This document shows positions 1 through 6,996 of a stretch of 34,483 bases of DNA, in pieces (position 1 is the stretch's first letter; the number at the start of each line of letters is the position of its first letter). A model generated the notes under the pieces. It was not told the DNA's origin and searched no databases. It worked only from the letters and a program-made list of their open reading frames with translations. The stretch is from Oscillospiraceae bacterium. GTDB taxonomy: Bacteria > Bacillota > Clostridia > Oscillospirales > CAG-272. The stretch lies in contig SVUJ01000005.1 in the NCBI GenBank assembly GCA_015063305.1, forward strand, positions 1 to 34,483. The letters run 5' to 3'. A program made the position numbers and the translations under genes.

Positions 1-17
1 GTTACTCTAAAAAAGAA

Positions 18-50
18 CCTGGCGTTGATCAACGCCAGGCCTAAAAAAGT
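18..50. terminator. Palindromic terminator-like hairpin
   Basis: An 11-bp perfect inverted repeat (arms CCTGGCGTTGA and TCAACGCCAGG, 18-39) is followed on the minus strand by TTCTTTTTT and on the plus strand by an A-rich then T-rich tract. It can end a gene lying left of the window, or act both ways. No gene in the window clearly uses it. Confidence 0.6.
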
Positions 51-125
51 TTTAAATTTTAAAAATCCACTGGATTTATTTGAAGATTCTATCAAAAAGT
101 GTTGCACTTAGCTTGACAAATCATC

Positions 126-292
126 ATGAAGCGCGCTGACGCGCATGAAAAATGAAGCAGGGCTTCGCCCTATGAAGCGTGCCTTCGGCACATGAGGATG
201 CGCGCTTCGCTTCATGTTCCGCTTGCGGAACACTTCATGGCAACGCAACTTGTTGCAGTTGCCGCTTCATATTACCAGCGGCAATGCTTCAT
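126..292. repeat. Hairpin array A (TGAAGC/GCTTCA linkers)
   Basis: This non-coding stretch is a chain of short hairpins. Visible stems are GCGCG/CGCGC (131-144), AGGGC/GCCCT (159-171), GTGCC/GGCAC (179-191), GTTCCGC/GCGGAAC (216-231) and a nested one at 239-263. In the left half each hairpin is preceded by ATGAAGC. In the right half the linker is the reverse complement GCTTCAT, giving three forward and four inverted linkers. Stem sequences vary while linkers stay constant, so the whole array is quasi-palindromic. Array C (26516-26683) has the same linker and layout; array B (9920-10094) has the same layout with another linker. Function is unknown. Open reading frames across it have no gene-like features. 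Confidence 0.8.
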
Positions 293-344
293 TTTTTCTT
301 TCTCCACGCCACCAAACCCGTGGACAGCTTAGAATCGCCACACC

Positions 345-412
345 GTAGGGGAGGGGTCTCACCACCGAAACATTCAACAGCCAATCGGGCGGGAGGCGAA
401 ACGCCTCCCCTA
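345..412. repeat. GTAGGGG palindromic repeat
   Basis: A 68-bp element bounded by inverted GTAGGGGAGG and CCTCCCCTAC, with an extra inner hairpin GGGAGGCG-AAA-CGCCTCCC-like near its right end. The GTAGGGG/CCCCTAC core recurs in repeats near 23027, 28137 and 29041, so it belongs to a dispersed palindromic family. No coding capacity is seen. Confidence 0.65.
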
Positions 413-440
413 CAGACATACATAGTTTGCTATAAAAAAT

Positions 441-467
441 AAACGCCGAGGTATCTCGGCGTTTATT
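441..467 (-). terminator. Terminator of the small membrane protein gene
   Basis: Stem AAACGCCGAG/CTCGGCGTTT with loop GTAT. On the minus strand it is followed by a T-rich run (TTTATTTTTTAT). It lies just after the stop codon at 476. A-tracts on both sides may make it bidirectional. Confidence 0.8.
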
Positions 468-475
468 TATGTAGC

Positions 476-715
476 TTATTTAATTACCTTGCAGAAAACA
501 AGTATCTGGATAACTATTCCCGCAATAACGTAGAGGTCAAGAAGTCCTCCTGCGATTCCGCAGAAAATGCTTATTATCGGAATATTAGCAGTCAATCCGA
601 TAATAAGACCACCGATAAGACCTACTACAAGGTAGATAAGAATACCTACAATGAGTTCTCCGACAGATTTTGTGTACTTAAACGAAAGGGGAAAAATCTT
701 CTTCAAAGTTTCCAT
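476..715 (-). CDS. Small two-helix membrane protein, unknown
   Basis: A 79-residue hydrophobic protein that I do not recognise. After a short basic N-terminus (METLKKIFPLSFKYTKS) come two membrane spans, about residues 17-41 and 46-74. Both are rich in Gly and Ile, with GG motifs that could pack helix on helix. I chose the ATG at 715 because GGAGG lies 8 nt upstream at 724-728; an upstream in-frame ATG at 733 would overlap that site. It has its own strong promoter (760-788) and terminator (441-467), so it is a monocistronic, probably well expressed gene. It is transcribed divergently from spoIIGA. No function can be assigned. Confidence 0.8.
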   Translation of the reverse strand: METLKKIFPLSFKYTKSVGELIVGILIYLVVGLIGGLIIGLTANIPIISIFCGIAGGLLDLYVIAGIVIQILVFCKVIK

Positions 716-759
716 GGTTAGTTCCTCCAACAATATATTTTAGATTTAAACCACTTATA

Positions 760-788
760 ATTATACTATGATTTTAATATGCTGTCAA
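760..788 (-). promoter_or_regulatory. Sigma-A type promoter, small membrane protein
   Basis: On the minus strand, TTGACA (788-783), 17-bp spacer, TATAAT (765-760). This is a perfect consensus pair. Unlike most promoters in the window it lacks the TG before the -10. Confidence 0.85.
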
Positions 789-899
789 CAACAAAAATGA
801 TTTTTAAAATTATTTATTTCGGATAATTATATAAGACTTAATAAGACAAAATATTCATTTTCCGTGATATATAATAGGTATATTGGAAGGGGGAGAGAT

Positions 900-1766
900 A
901 TGGGACAAACGGTATATGTTGATCTGCTGTTTATGATAAATTTCAGTATGGATTTTCTTTGCTTCTTTATTTGCGCGAAAATACTCGGAAGGAAGCTTTC
1001 TGTGGGGCGCGCGGTGGCGGCATCTGCTGTGGGTGGGATATATTCCGACCTTGCGCTTTTTATCTCGGTCGCCTATCTGCCCTCGCTTGCGATAGACCTT
1101 GCGGTCTGTGTCATTATCTGCACCATCGCCTTTTGGCGAAAGGGAAGAGTGAGGGAGTTGCCGCTCTACATATTGGTGTACTTTGCGATATCTATGGCGC
1201 TGGGTGGTTTTATGACCGCTATATTTAATCTGCTAAATAAGGCAGACCTTCCGCTTGAGGGTACGACATCTGACGGCATATCGGTCTGGATGTTCGCCTT
1301 GCTTGCCGCCCTCAGCGCGCTTTTGACGCTCCTTGGAGGGCGTTTCTTCAGGCGAAAGGCATCACAGAAGAGCGCCGAGCTGAGTGTTACGTATAACGGA
1401 AAAAGTGTCAAGCTTCTCGCTATGACCGACAGCGGAAATCTACTGAGAGAGCCTATTGGCGGAAAGCCGTGTATAGTTGCGGATATCTCAGCGCTTGAGG
1501 GGATAATACCGAGGGCGCTTACATTGGCGGCGAGAGAAAAAAGGTTTTCAGCCATAGAAAGGCTCTCGCCCGAGGACGCGAGAAGAGTGAGAATGATACC
1601 TATAAAAACGGCAGGAGGAGAGGGTGCTCTGATAGCTCTCAAAGCTGATAAGATAACGATAGAGAGGGGCGATGGGAGTGAGGTGCTTGACGCGCTCATT
1701 GCTCTTTCTGATATAAAGAACAGCGCCGACGGCAAGGAAGCTCTGCTTCCGCCCGAGCTGCTTTGA
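900..1766 (+). CDS. spoIIGA: SpoIIGA, pro-sigma-E processing peptidase
   Basis: Membrane aspartic protease that cleaves pro-sigma-E in the mother cell after asymmetric division. The 288-residue protein starts at the ATG at 900, which follows GGAAGGGGGAGAG; the longer frame from 864 lacks a ribosome site. The N-terminal half holds about five hydrophobic segments and opens with the family-like stretch [16 protein letters not shown]. The cytoplasmic half carries the protease motif [15 protein letters not shown], with the likely catalytic Asp near residue 177. Length matches the family (about 300). It lies directly upstream of sigE, the usual arrangement for protease and substrate. A TATAAT at 870-875 could be its -10, but I see no convincing -35 or Spo0A box beside it, although spoIIG is Spo0A-controlled in Bacillus. 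Confidence 0.95.
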   Translation: MGQTVYVDLLFMINFSMDFLCFFICAKILGRKLSVGRAVAASAVGGIYSDLALFISVAYLPSLAIDLAVCVIICTIAFWRKGRVRELPLYILVYFAISMALGGFMTAIFNLLNKADLPLEGTTSDGISVWMFALLAALSALLTLLGGRFFRRKASQKSAELSVTYNGKSVKLLAMTDSGNLLREPIGGKPCIVADISALEGIIPRALTLAAREKRFSAIERLSPEDARRVRMIPIKTAGGEGALIALKADKITIERGDGSEVLDALIALSDIKNSADGKEALLPPELL

Positions 1767-1777
1767 GGGGAGATGTG

Positions 1778-2521
1778 ATGATAATTAAATTTTTGTTGAG
1801 TGGAGTAAGATTTTTAAAAGCTAAGATATCGAAAGCTGCATGGAAGATAAAAAAGCTTTTTCTCAGGGCAAGAGGTATTTACTACGTAAACGGCCCGGAG
1901 GTGCTTCCCGCGCCGCTATCGCGCGAGGACGAGGCGGAGATAATAGATAGGCTTGAGTGCGACGAGAGGGCAAGGCAGATACTTATAGAGCACAATCTGC
2001 GCCTTGTGGTGTACATAGCAAAACGCTTTGAAAATACGGGCGTTGGGATAGAGGACCTCGTGTCTATAGGAACTATAGGACTTGTGAAGGCGATAAACAC
2101 ATTCAGGGCAGATAAGAATATAAAACTCGCCACATACGCCTCGCGGTGCATTGAAAACGAGATACTTATGTATATAAGGAAGACCTCGGGCAACAAGGCG
2201 GAGGTGTCTATCGACGAGCCGCTTAACGTGGATTGGGACGGCAACGAGCTTTTGCTTTCCGACGTTCTCGGAAGTGATGACGACAGCGTTATATTTGAGA
2301 TAGAACAGCTTGAGGAAAGGGCGGCGATACGCCGCGCTGTGGCATCGCTCGGAGAGCGCGAGAGGGAGATAATCGAGCTTCGCTACGGAATGAGGGGAGA
2401 GAACGAGCTGACACAAAAGGAAGTGGCAGACAGACTTGGTATTTCACAGTCATACATATCGAGACTTGAGAAAAAGATAATATCGAAGCTCCGCGTCGAG
2501 CTTGAGGTCGGAAAAAAGTAA
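1778..2521 (+). CDS. sigE: RNA polymerase sigma-E precursor
   Basis: Early mother-cell sporulation sigma factor, made as an inactive precursor and cleaved by SpoIIGA. The ATG at 1778 follows GGGGAG by 5 nt and gives 247 residues; a TTG at 1763 overlaps the spoIIGA stop but is less likely. Residues 1-33 are basic and hydrophobic and fit the membrane-binding pro-sequence. The following [17 protein letters not shown] closely resembles the B. subtilis cleavage region, so processing probably occurs just before it. Region 2 runs about 73-135 ([16 protein letters not shown], then the [10 protein letters not shown] helix). Region 4 runs about 190-240, with helix-turn-helix [20 protein letters not shown]. 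sigG, which often follows sigE in other Firmicutes, is absent here; rpmE comes next. Confidence 0.96.
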   Translation: MIIKFLLSGVRFLKAKISKAAWKIKKLFLRARGIYYVNGPEVLPAPLSREDEAEIIDRLECDERARQILIEHNLRLVVYIAKRFENTGVGIEDLVSIGTIGLVKAINTFRADKNIKLATYASRCIENEILMYIRKTSGNKAEVSIDEPLNVDWDGNELLLSDVLGSDDDSVIFEIEQLEERAAIRRAVASLGEREREIIELRYGMRGENELTQKEVADRLGISQSYISRLEKKIISKLRVELEVGKK

Positions 2522-2541
2522 GAGAAATTTTAAAAAAGGTA

Positions 2542-2570
2542 TTGCAATTTGGAAAAGAGTATGGTATAAT
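2542..2570 (+). promoter_or_regulatory. Promoter of rpmE
   Basis: TTGCAA (2542-2547), 17-bp spacer ending TATGG, TATAAT (2565-2570). Just downstream a 7-bp hairpin (CCGATGT/ACATCGG, 2586-2605) lies in the leader before the ribosome site. Its role, if any, is unknown. Confidence 0.85.
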
Positions 2571-2630
2571 ATCTCCATTCGTGCACCGATGTCAAAGAAC
2601 ATCGGAATAATAGAAGCGAGGAGAAATAAA

Positions 2631-2840
2631 ATGAAACAGGGAATCCATCCTAATTATCAAGAGTGCGTTATCAGATGCGCATGCGGCGAATCGGTCGTAA
2701 CAAAGTCCACCAAGGGCGGCGAGATCAGAGTTGAAATTTGCTCCAAGTGCCACCCCTTCTTCACAGGAAAGCAGAAATTCGTTGATGCGGGCGGACGCGT
2801 TGATAAGTTCAAGAGAAGACTTGAGCAGAGCGCAAAGTAA
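2631..2840 (+). CDS. rpmE: 50S ribosomal protein bL31, zinc form
   Basis: Large-subunit ribosomal protein of 69 residues. It opens [10 protein letters not shown], the family signature. Four cysteines, C16, C18, C37 and C40, form the zinc site of the C+ paralogue, which also serves as a zinc store. [20 protein letters not shown] is the conserved C-terminal block. The start is set by GAGGAG, 7-10 nt upstream; the frame extending back to 2502 has no ribosome site and crosses the promoter. It has its own promoter and a strong terminator, so it is independent of sigE. No zinc-repressor (Zur) operator is evident by eye. Confidence 0.97.
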   Translation: MKQGIHPNYQECVIRCACGESVVTKSTKGGEIRVEICSKCHPFFTGKQKFVDAGGRVDKFKRRLEQSAK

Positions 2841-2865
2841 TTGCACATATAAAGGTTTATGTATA

Positions 2866-2907
2866 GAAAACGGGACAGAGTCAAGCTCTGTCCCGTTTTC
2901 TATTTTT
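2866..2907 (+). terminator. Terminator of rpmE
   Basis: A 15-bp perfect stem (GAAAACGGGACAGAG and its complement, 2866-2900) with loop TCAAG, followed by TATTTTT. Confidence 0.9.
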
Positions 2908-2988
2908 AACGCTCAACTTGTGCATAATTACCATAAAATGGAATATAAAATCGTATAATTTTTCAACTTGGAATTTTATGTAAAATAC

Positions 2989-3029
2989 TTGAAATAATTA
3001 CCAATATATGGTAAAATACATTTGTTGAA
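2989..3029 (+). promoter_or_regulatory. spo0A promoter with possible Spo0A box
   Basis: TTGAAA (2989-2994), 17-bp spacer ending ATATGG, TAAAAT (3012-3017). TGTTGAA at 3023-3029, one mismatch from the Spo0A box TGTCGAA, lies at the expected start site. It could allow autoregulation, but one mismatch in AT-rich DNA is weak evidence. Confidence 0.7.
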
Positions 3030-3053
3030 AAAAATACTATACGGAGGAATAAA

Positions 3054-3842
3054 ATGGAATACACAACGAAAATACTGATTGCCGACGAAAACGCGGCACA
3101 AAGACAGTCGCTTTATAACGAACTTATGAGGGCAGGATATAGAAATATCGAGGAAGCGTCGAACGGAGAGGAAGCGCTGATAAAAATAGGGAGAACTCAT
3201 CCCGACGTTGCTATAATAGATGTTTGGCTGTCGAAGCTGGACGGAATAGGAGTGCTGAGAAATTGCCGTTCCCTCAATTTCGCCCCCGATAAAAGACCCG
3301 CGTTTATAGTGGTGTCGATGGTGTCGAGTCAGAACGTGTTTATCGAGGCGGCGCACGCGGGGGCAGACCTGTGTTTGCTCAAGCCCTATAATATAGAGAG
3401 CCTTTGCGAACATATCGAGGCGCTTGACCGCGCGAGAAATCAAACGGGAGCGCTCAAGAGCGAGAGTGCGGAGGACACATCTAAAACGCCCGATATCGAA
3501 ACTCAGGTCACGAAGATAATACATCAAATAGGCGTTCCTGCACACATAAAGGGATACCAATATCTCCGCACCGCGATACTCCTGACAGTCAATGACAGCG
3601 AGATAATAAACTCTGTCACCAAGATACTTTATCCGTCGGTGGCGAAGAAGTACCAGACTACCACCAGCCGCGTCGAACGTGCGATACGTCACGCCATAGA
3701 GGTCGCGTGGGATAGAGGTGATGTAGATACACTTAATTCTTATTTTGGATATACCATTCAGAATAATCGCGGAAAGCCCACAAATAGCGAGTTCATCGCG
3801 ATGATAGCTGATAATTTGAGGTTGAAGTATAAGCTGTACTAA
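3054..3842 (+). CDS. spo0A: Sporulation master regulator Spo0A
   Basis: Response regulator that, once phosphorylated, binds TGTCGAA boxes and starts sporulation. The 262-residue protein begins at the ATG after ACGGAGGA. The receiver domain (1-120) has acidic residues D11/E12, phospho-acceptor D56 in [13 protein letters not shown]88 and K110 (LLKPYN). E12 replaces the commoner Asp. After a linker (120-150) the DNA-binding domain (about 150-262) has [20 protein letters not shown] and the recognition region [21 protein letters not shown], both nearly invariant in Spo0A. It has its own promoter and stands alone; no spoIVB is upstream. Its last 23 codons are repeated downstream at 3982-4053 with only synonymous changes. 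Confidence 0.97.
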   Translation: MEYTTKILIADENAAQRQSLYNELMRAGYRNIEEASNGEEALIKIGRTHPDVAIIDVWLSKLDGIGVLRNCRSLNFAPDKRPAFIVVSMVSSQNVFIEAAHAGADLCLLKPYNIESLCEHIEALDRARNQTGALKSESAEDTSKTPDIETQVTKIIHQIGVPAHIKGYQYLRTAILLTVNDSEIINSVTKILYPSVAKKYQTTTSRVERAIRHAIEVAWDRGDVDTLNSYFGYTIQNNRGKPTNSEFIAMIADNLRLKYKLY

Positions 3843-3845
3843 AAA

Positions 3846-3975
3846 GGCTCCCTCCGGGAGGGAGCTGGCGCGTTAGCGACTGAGGGAGAGTGCGTAACAT
3901 TGAAATTAGATCAAATTTTAAAATTACGTGGGCTCCTTCCACCGCAAGCGGTCCCCCTCCCTCCCGGAGGGAGGC
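3846..3975. repeat. Palindromic repeat, copy 1 (GGCTCCCTCC type)
   Basis: A 130-bp element with inverted ends GGCTCCCTCC/GGAGGGAGGC-like, inner hairpins such as GGAGCTGGCGCGTTAGCG, and an AT-rich centre. Copy 2 at 4057-4186 differs at only two positions. Looser relatives are at 4758-4868 and 15592-15645. It starts 3 bp after the spo0A stop codon and could serve as its terminator. Confidence 0.75.
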
Positions 3976-3981
3976 ATTAGC

Positions 3982-4053
3982 GGAAAGCCCACAAATAGCG
4001 AGTTCATCGCGATGATTGCCGATAATTTACGCCTCAAATATAAGTTATACTAA
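3982..4053 (+). pseudogene. Duplicated spo0A 3' end, 23 codons plus stop
   Basis: This fragment encodes exactly the last 23 residues of Spo0A ([20 protein letters not shown], then KLY) and its stop codon. The first 35 nt equal 3771-3805. The remaining 37 nt differ at 10 positions in 8 codons, and every change is synonymous. The flanking palindromic repeats are nearly identical. The fragment has no start codon or ribosome site and cannot be expressed as a protein on its own. It is either a recombination scar from a related spo0A allele or the displaced original 3' end. Confidence 0.9.
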
Positions 4054-4056
4054 AAA

Positions 4057-4186
4057 GGCTCGCTCCGGGAGGGAGCTGGCGCGTTAGCGACTGAGGGAGA
4101 GTGCGTAACATTGAAATTAGATCAAATTTTAAAATTACGCGGGCTCCTTCCACCGCAAGCGGTCCCCCTCCCTCCCGGAGGGAGGC
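4057..4186. repeat. Palindromic repeat, copy 2 (GGCTCGCTCC type)
   Basis: Same 130-bp element as 3846-3975, 128 of 130 positions identical by my alignment (changes at 4062 and 4140). Together with the spo0A tail it forms a 205-bp tandem duplication with 6 bp between copies. Confidence 0.75.
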
Positions 4187-4266
4187 TTGGATATAGGAAA
4201 AAGTTATATCAAAATATAAGATTTTCGCATATTTATGTAGTAACATAAAATTTTTAGGGAGATTGC

Positions 4267-4740
4267 GTGAATATGCGAAGAAACTTAGAAAACGGCGCGA
4301 GAAGAGATAAGGGCAGAGAAGTAACTATGCTAAGCGCGCGATACCTTGGCGAATTTCTTTCAATATCCGAATATGTCTATTATTCGCTCTTGCTCGAGGG
4401 GGATTATCCCGAGCTGTCCGAGCTTTTTGAGCGCGCGGCACAATCGGCGCTGGGACGATACAGAGCGGTCGGCGCTATGCTTCTTCGTATGGGTGAATAT
4501 CCCTCGCTCAGCATACAGCCGAGAGGCAGAAAGATGAGTAGCCGAGAGATGTCTGGGACAGAGAGCCGAGAGATAGATGCTATGATATCGGATGCCATCG
4601 AGCGTGAGCGCAGAGGGATAGCAGAGTACGACAGGCTTATCGGATACACCCAAAACAGCGAGCTTTTGAACTCACTTCCGTCAGTGCTTTCAAGTAAGCG
4701 TGATACATTATCGATGTTGGAAAGAACGTTTAATTCATAA
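4267..4740 (+). CDS. Unknown helical protein, possibly ferritin-like
   Basis: A 157-residue soluble protein with no signal peptide or membrane span; I do not recognise it. The GTG at 4267 lies 5 nt after AGGGAG; an ATG at 4273 is the alternative. Predicted helices at about 22-43 (YLGEFLSISEYVYYSLLLEG), 48-75, 98-125 and 131-155 suggest a four-helix bundle. The spacing of acidic residues in ISEYVYY and IERERRGIAEYDRL recalls ferritin-like proteins, but the E-x-x-H metal motif is not seen. The position after spo0A may hint at a spore or stress role; that is a guess. It is separated from spo0A by the duplicated repeats, so it probably has its own promoter, which I cannot place. Confidence 0.7.
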   Translation: MNMRRNLENGARRDKGREVTMLSARYLGEFLSISEYVYYSLLLEGDYPELSELFERAAQSALGRYRAVGAMLLRMGEYPSLSIQPRGRKMSSREMSGTESREIDAMISDAIERERRGIAEYDRLIGYTQNSELLNSLPSVLSSKRDTLSMLERTFNS

Positions 4741-4757
4741 AAGCCAGAATATAAAAA

Positions 4758-4868
4758 GCCTTCCCTTGTGAGGGAAGGGGGACCGCGGTAGCGGTGGATG
4801 AGTAGTGTTCTTGTTGTAACACCTCATCCGTCTCGCTTTGCGAGCCACCTTCTCCTACTGGAGAAGGC
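4758..4868. repeat. Palindromic repeat (GCCTTCCCTT type)
   Basis: About 111 bp with near-inverted ends GCCTTCCCTTGTGAGGGAAG and CTTCTCCTACTGGAGAAGGC, plus inner hairpins ACCGCGGTAGCGGT and CTCGCTTTGCGAG. It resembles the two repeats after spo0A in layout and in its GGGACCGC-like parts. It lies between convergent genes and may terminate both. Confidence 0.65.
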
Positions 4869-4906
4869 TATTTTAAAATGGATTTAACTTAATCAATAAA
4901 TTATTT

Positions 4907-5863
4907 TCAATTCACCTTGTTTTTGGGTGCTCCCGATAGGAATGACGCGAGGTTGTCGCAAACGATGCCGAGTAAACGCTCCCTTGTTTCCAAGGGTGCC
5001 CACGCGATATGCGGAGTTATGGTTATATTCCTTGCACCGAGCAGAGGACAGTCGGCGGGCATCGGCTCAACGATCAGAACGTCAATTGCCGCGCCCGAAA
5101 GTCTGCCGTCGTTCAGGGCATCAAGCAGAGCGTATTCGTCTATTACGCCGCCGCGCGCCGTGTTGATGAAATAGAGCCCTGACTTCATTTTCGCAAAGGC
5201 AGCTCGGTCGAATATTTTTGCGGTCTTGTCGGTGAGAGGACAGTGAAGGGTCAGGTAGTCGCTCTCGGCTAAAAGTCTGTCAAAGGGAACGAATTCAACT
5301 CCGTCAAATTTCTTTGGCGTTCTCGTACAAGCGATAACGCGCATATTAAAGGCAAGTCCTATTCTTGCAACCTGTGCGCCGATAGCGCCAAAGCCGAAGA
5401 TGCCAAGTGTCTTTCCCGCAAGCTCCTCGGTGGGCATAGCGAAAAACGAGAAGAGGCGCGATCTTATCCATTCGCCGTCCTTTACCGCCTTGTCGTACTC
5501 CGAAACGCCTGCGGCGTGGTTGAGAATGAATGCGAATACGTGTTGAGCGACCGCATTTGTAGAGTATACTCCCGCGTTGCAAACAGCTATGCCTTTTTCC
5601 GCGGCATAGGCAACGTCTATATTGTTGTAGCCCGTGGCAAATAGAGTGATAAGCTTAAGATCCTTTGCCGCATCTATCTCTTTTTTGCCAATCACAGTTT
5701 TGTTTACGATGATTATAGTGGCGTCCTTTATCCTCTCGGCGGTAAGCTCTGCGGGGGTTTCGCCGTAGCGAACGACCTCTCCGAAGCGCTCAAGAACCGA
5801 AAGATCGAGGTCGCCGCCGCAAACAACGGTGTCGCAATCTGTAAGAATTATTTTTTGTTTCAT
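4907..5863 (-). CDS. D-2-hydroxyacid dehydrogenase (hydroxypyruvate reductase-like)
   Basis: NAD(P)H-dependent reductase of 2-oxoacids, 318 residues, soluble. The nucleotide fold carries GIFGFGAIGAQVA (GxGxxG at 157-162). Catalytic residues are R237 (NTARGG), E266 (IVEPMP) and H285 (TPHIAWAP). The C-terminal run ITPHIAWAPLETRERLL and the ending NLASFLSGAPKNKVN look most like glycerate dehydrogenase/hydroxypyruvate reductase; substrate cannot be fixed from sequence. It has a consensus promoter (5896-5924) but only a weak ribosome site (AAGGAT). It lies downstream of rpmH, separated from it by a terminator, so the two are not one operon. Confidence 0.9.
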   Translation of the reverse strand: MKQKIILTDCDTVVCGGDLDLSVLERFGEVVRYGETPAELTAERIKDATIIIVNKTVIGKKEIDAAKDLKLITLFATGYNNIDVAYAAEKGIAVCNAGVYSTNAVAQHVFAFILNHAAGVSEYDKAVKDGEWIRSRLFSFFAMPTEELAGKTLGIFGFGAIGAQVARIGLAFNMRVIACTRTPKKFDGVEFVPFDRLLAESDYLTLHCPLTDKTAKIFDRAAFAKMKSGLYFINTARGGVIDEYALLDALNDGRLSGAAIDVLIVEPMPADCPLLGARNITITPHIAWAPLETRERLLGIVCDNLASFLSGAPKNKVN

Positions 5864-5895
5864 AAAGTTATCCTTAAATCTAAGATTATATTGAA

Positions 5896-5924
5896 ATTAT
5901 ACCATTGGCAAAGATGTTTGTCAA
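5896..5924 (-). promoter_or_regulatory. Promoter of the dehydrogenase gene
   Basis: Minus strand TTGACA (5924-5919), 17-bp spacer ending AATGG, TATAAT (5901-5896). Confidence 0.88.
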
Positions 5925-5930
5925 TGATAT

Positions 5931-5962
5931 AAAAACGGCTGTTGAGATATCAACAGCCGTTT
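5931..5962 (-). terminator. Terminator of rpmH
   Basis: A 13-bp perfect stem (AAACGGCTGTTGA and complement, 5933-5962) with loop GATA/TATC, followed on the minus strand by TTTTTATAT. It starts 6 bp after the rpmH stop. Confidence 0.85.
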
Positions 5963-5968
5963 CTTATT

Positions 5969-6103
5969 TTAATAAGTCAGTCTTTTTCTGCCTTTAGCGC
6001 GTCTTCTCTTGAGGACGTTTCTTCCGTCAGCGGTAGCCATTCTCTTTCTGAAGCCGTGTTCCTTTTTTCTCTGTCTTTTCTTGGGCTGATATGTTCTTAA
6101 CAT
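5969..6103 (-). CDS. rpmH: 50S ribosomal protein bL34
   Basis: Ribosomal protein of 44 residues, read directly on the minus strand: it starts [20 protein letters not shown] and ends [10 protein letters not shown]. Nearly half the residues are Arg or Lys, as in all bL34. The start follows AAGGAGG by 8 nt (6112-6118). A consensus promoter (6165-6193) and a terminator (5931-5962) make it monocistronic. In most bacteria rpmH is followed by rnpA and yidC near the origin; neither is here, so the gene has been separated from that cluster. Confidence 0.97.
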   Translation of the reverse strand: MLRTYQPKKRQRKKEHGFRKRMATADGRNVLKRRRAKGRKRLTY

Positions 6104-6164
6104 TTTTAGAACCTCCTTATTCTTACACCGAAAGCATTCGTTATTTTATCTTAGTATCCTATAT

Positions 6165-6193
6165 ATTAAAACATATTTTCTCGCGTTTGTCAA
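6165..6193 (-). promoter_or_regulatory. Promoter of rpmH
   Basis: Minus strand TTGACA (6193-6188), 17-bp spacer ending TATGT, TTTAAT (6170-6165). The leader to the ATG is about 55 nt. Confidence 0.87.
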
Positions 6194-6308
6194 GAGTTTT
6201 TTCTCTTGTTCTGAGTGTACACAAAGACGTTTTCGTTTTCCAGCCCTCTGTTTGCTTGTATCATACCCCCGATATGTTGTCAAGACAGAGAACTGTCATC
6301 TGTATTCG

Positions 6309-6890
6309 TTAGGAATAATCAAAAATCCAGTCATCATGTGATACTGCAGAGTCATCATGATTCCATTTTATATCATTAAATATCCAGTCTACATAACGAT
6401 ATAACTTGTATGGGCTAGCATCGTTACGGTCGCAGACGAGTACATATCTAACGGTATTACGTTCGCTGTCAATAAGTACAAATGCTGAATTGTTTTTATA
6501 CACATCATCTTCATCTTTCACGCTGTATACAAGAAATCCACCTGTTGTTGAATCGGGTTCATTCCTGTTGATTTTGAAGGTTAATTTATCGAGAACATTA
6601 TCAAATTCAGTTTTATCATAGTAGACATCTAACATAAAAACCGTCCAAGTGTTGTATAACGATATTATCTTTTCTGCATCACAGTAATGGAAAGCAATAT
6701 CTTTATAATTTTCGGTATATGCATAATCATTAAAAAAGACTTCTGCATCTTTACCATAGTTGTATTTCACATATTTTTGGGTAAGGTATACTTCGGTGTT
6801 TGTTACTATTCGGATCTTGTAATGGTATATTCCCACAGAAATGCATATTACAAGAACAATTGCTAAAATTTTTATGAGTTTTTTAGACAT
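6309..6890 (-). CDS. Membrane-anchored exported protein, unknown
   Basis: A 193-residue protein I do not recognise. Residues 1-7 are basic and 8-24 form one hydrophobic segment (ILAIVLVICISVGIYHY), an uncleaved anchor or signal peptide without a lipobox cysteine. The remainder is rich in Tyr, Asp and Asn and should be extracellular. The start is firm: TAAGGAGG lies 5-8 nt before the ATG. Its codons are clearly more AT-rich than those of neighbouring genes, which fits recent acquisition. I find no promoter just upstream; instead there is a short open frame (6927-6996) that may be the end of a lost gene, and a hairpin repeat (6997-7020). Confidence 0.75.
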   Translation of the reverse strand: MSKKLIKILAIVLVICISVGIYHYKIRIVTNTEVYLTQKYVKYNYGKDAEVFFNDYAYTENYKDIAFHYCDAEKIISLYNTWTVFMLDVYYDKTEFDNVLDKLTFKINRNEPDSTTGGFLVYSVKDEDDVYKNNSAFVLIDSERNTVRYVLVCDRNDASPYKLYRYVDWIFNDIKWNHDDSAVSHDDWIFDYS

Positions 6891-6926
6891 AATGCCTCCT
6901 TAATATATGTGATGCGAGAATTTTGG

Positions 6927-6996
6927 TTATTTCAGGCTTGCTTGGAGTAGTTCATCATAGAAATCTTTTGGCACCGGTGTTATAGAAGAAGTTAGA
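6927..6996 (-). pseudogene. Possible 3' remnant of a lost gene
   Basis: On the minus strand an open frame reading FLTSSITPVPKDFYDELLQ and then ASLK ends in a stop 36 nt before the 6890 start. It looks like a natural protein tail, has no start codon, and runs into the hairpin repeat at 6997-7020. It may be the end of a gene truncated by that element. The evidence is only composition and position. Confidence 0.3.

Noticed and set aside
113-118. TTGACA before array A as a functional promoter
   Set aside because: No -10 lies 16-19 bp downstream; that position is inside the first array hairpin.
126-292. Array A as a CRISPR
   Set aside because: Constant parts are only 6-7 bp and invert half-way, and the variable parts are palindromes, not spacers. 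No cas genes are present.
179-442. 87-residue open frame on the plus strand
   Set aside because: It lies wholly within hairpin array A and the GTAGGGG palindrome, has no ribosome site, and reads as low-complexity repeat translation.
2502-2630. Longer N-terminus for bL31
   Set aside because: The frame crosses the rpmE promoter; bL31 proteins begin at MKQGIHP, and the ribosome site is just before that ATG.
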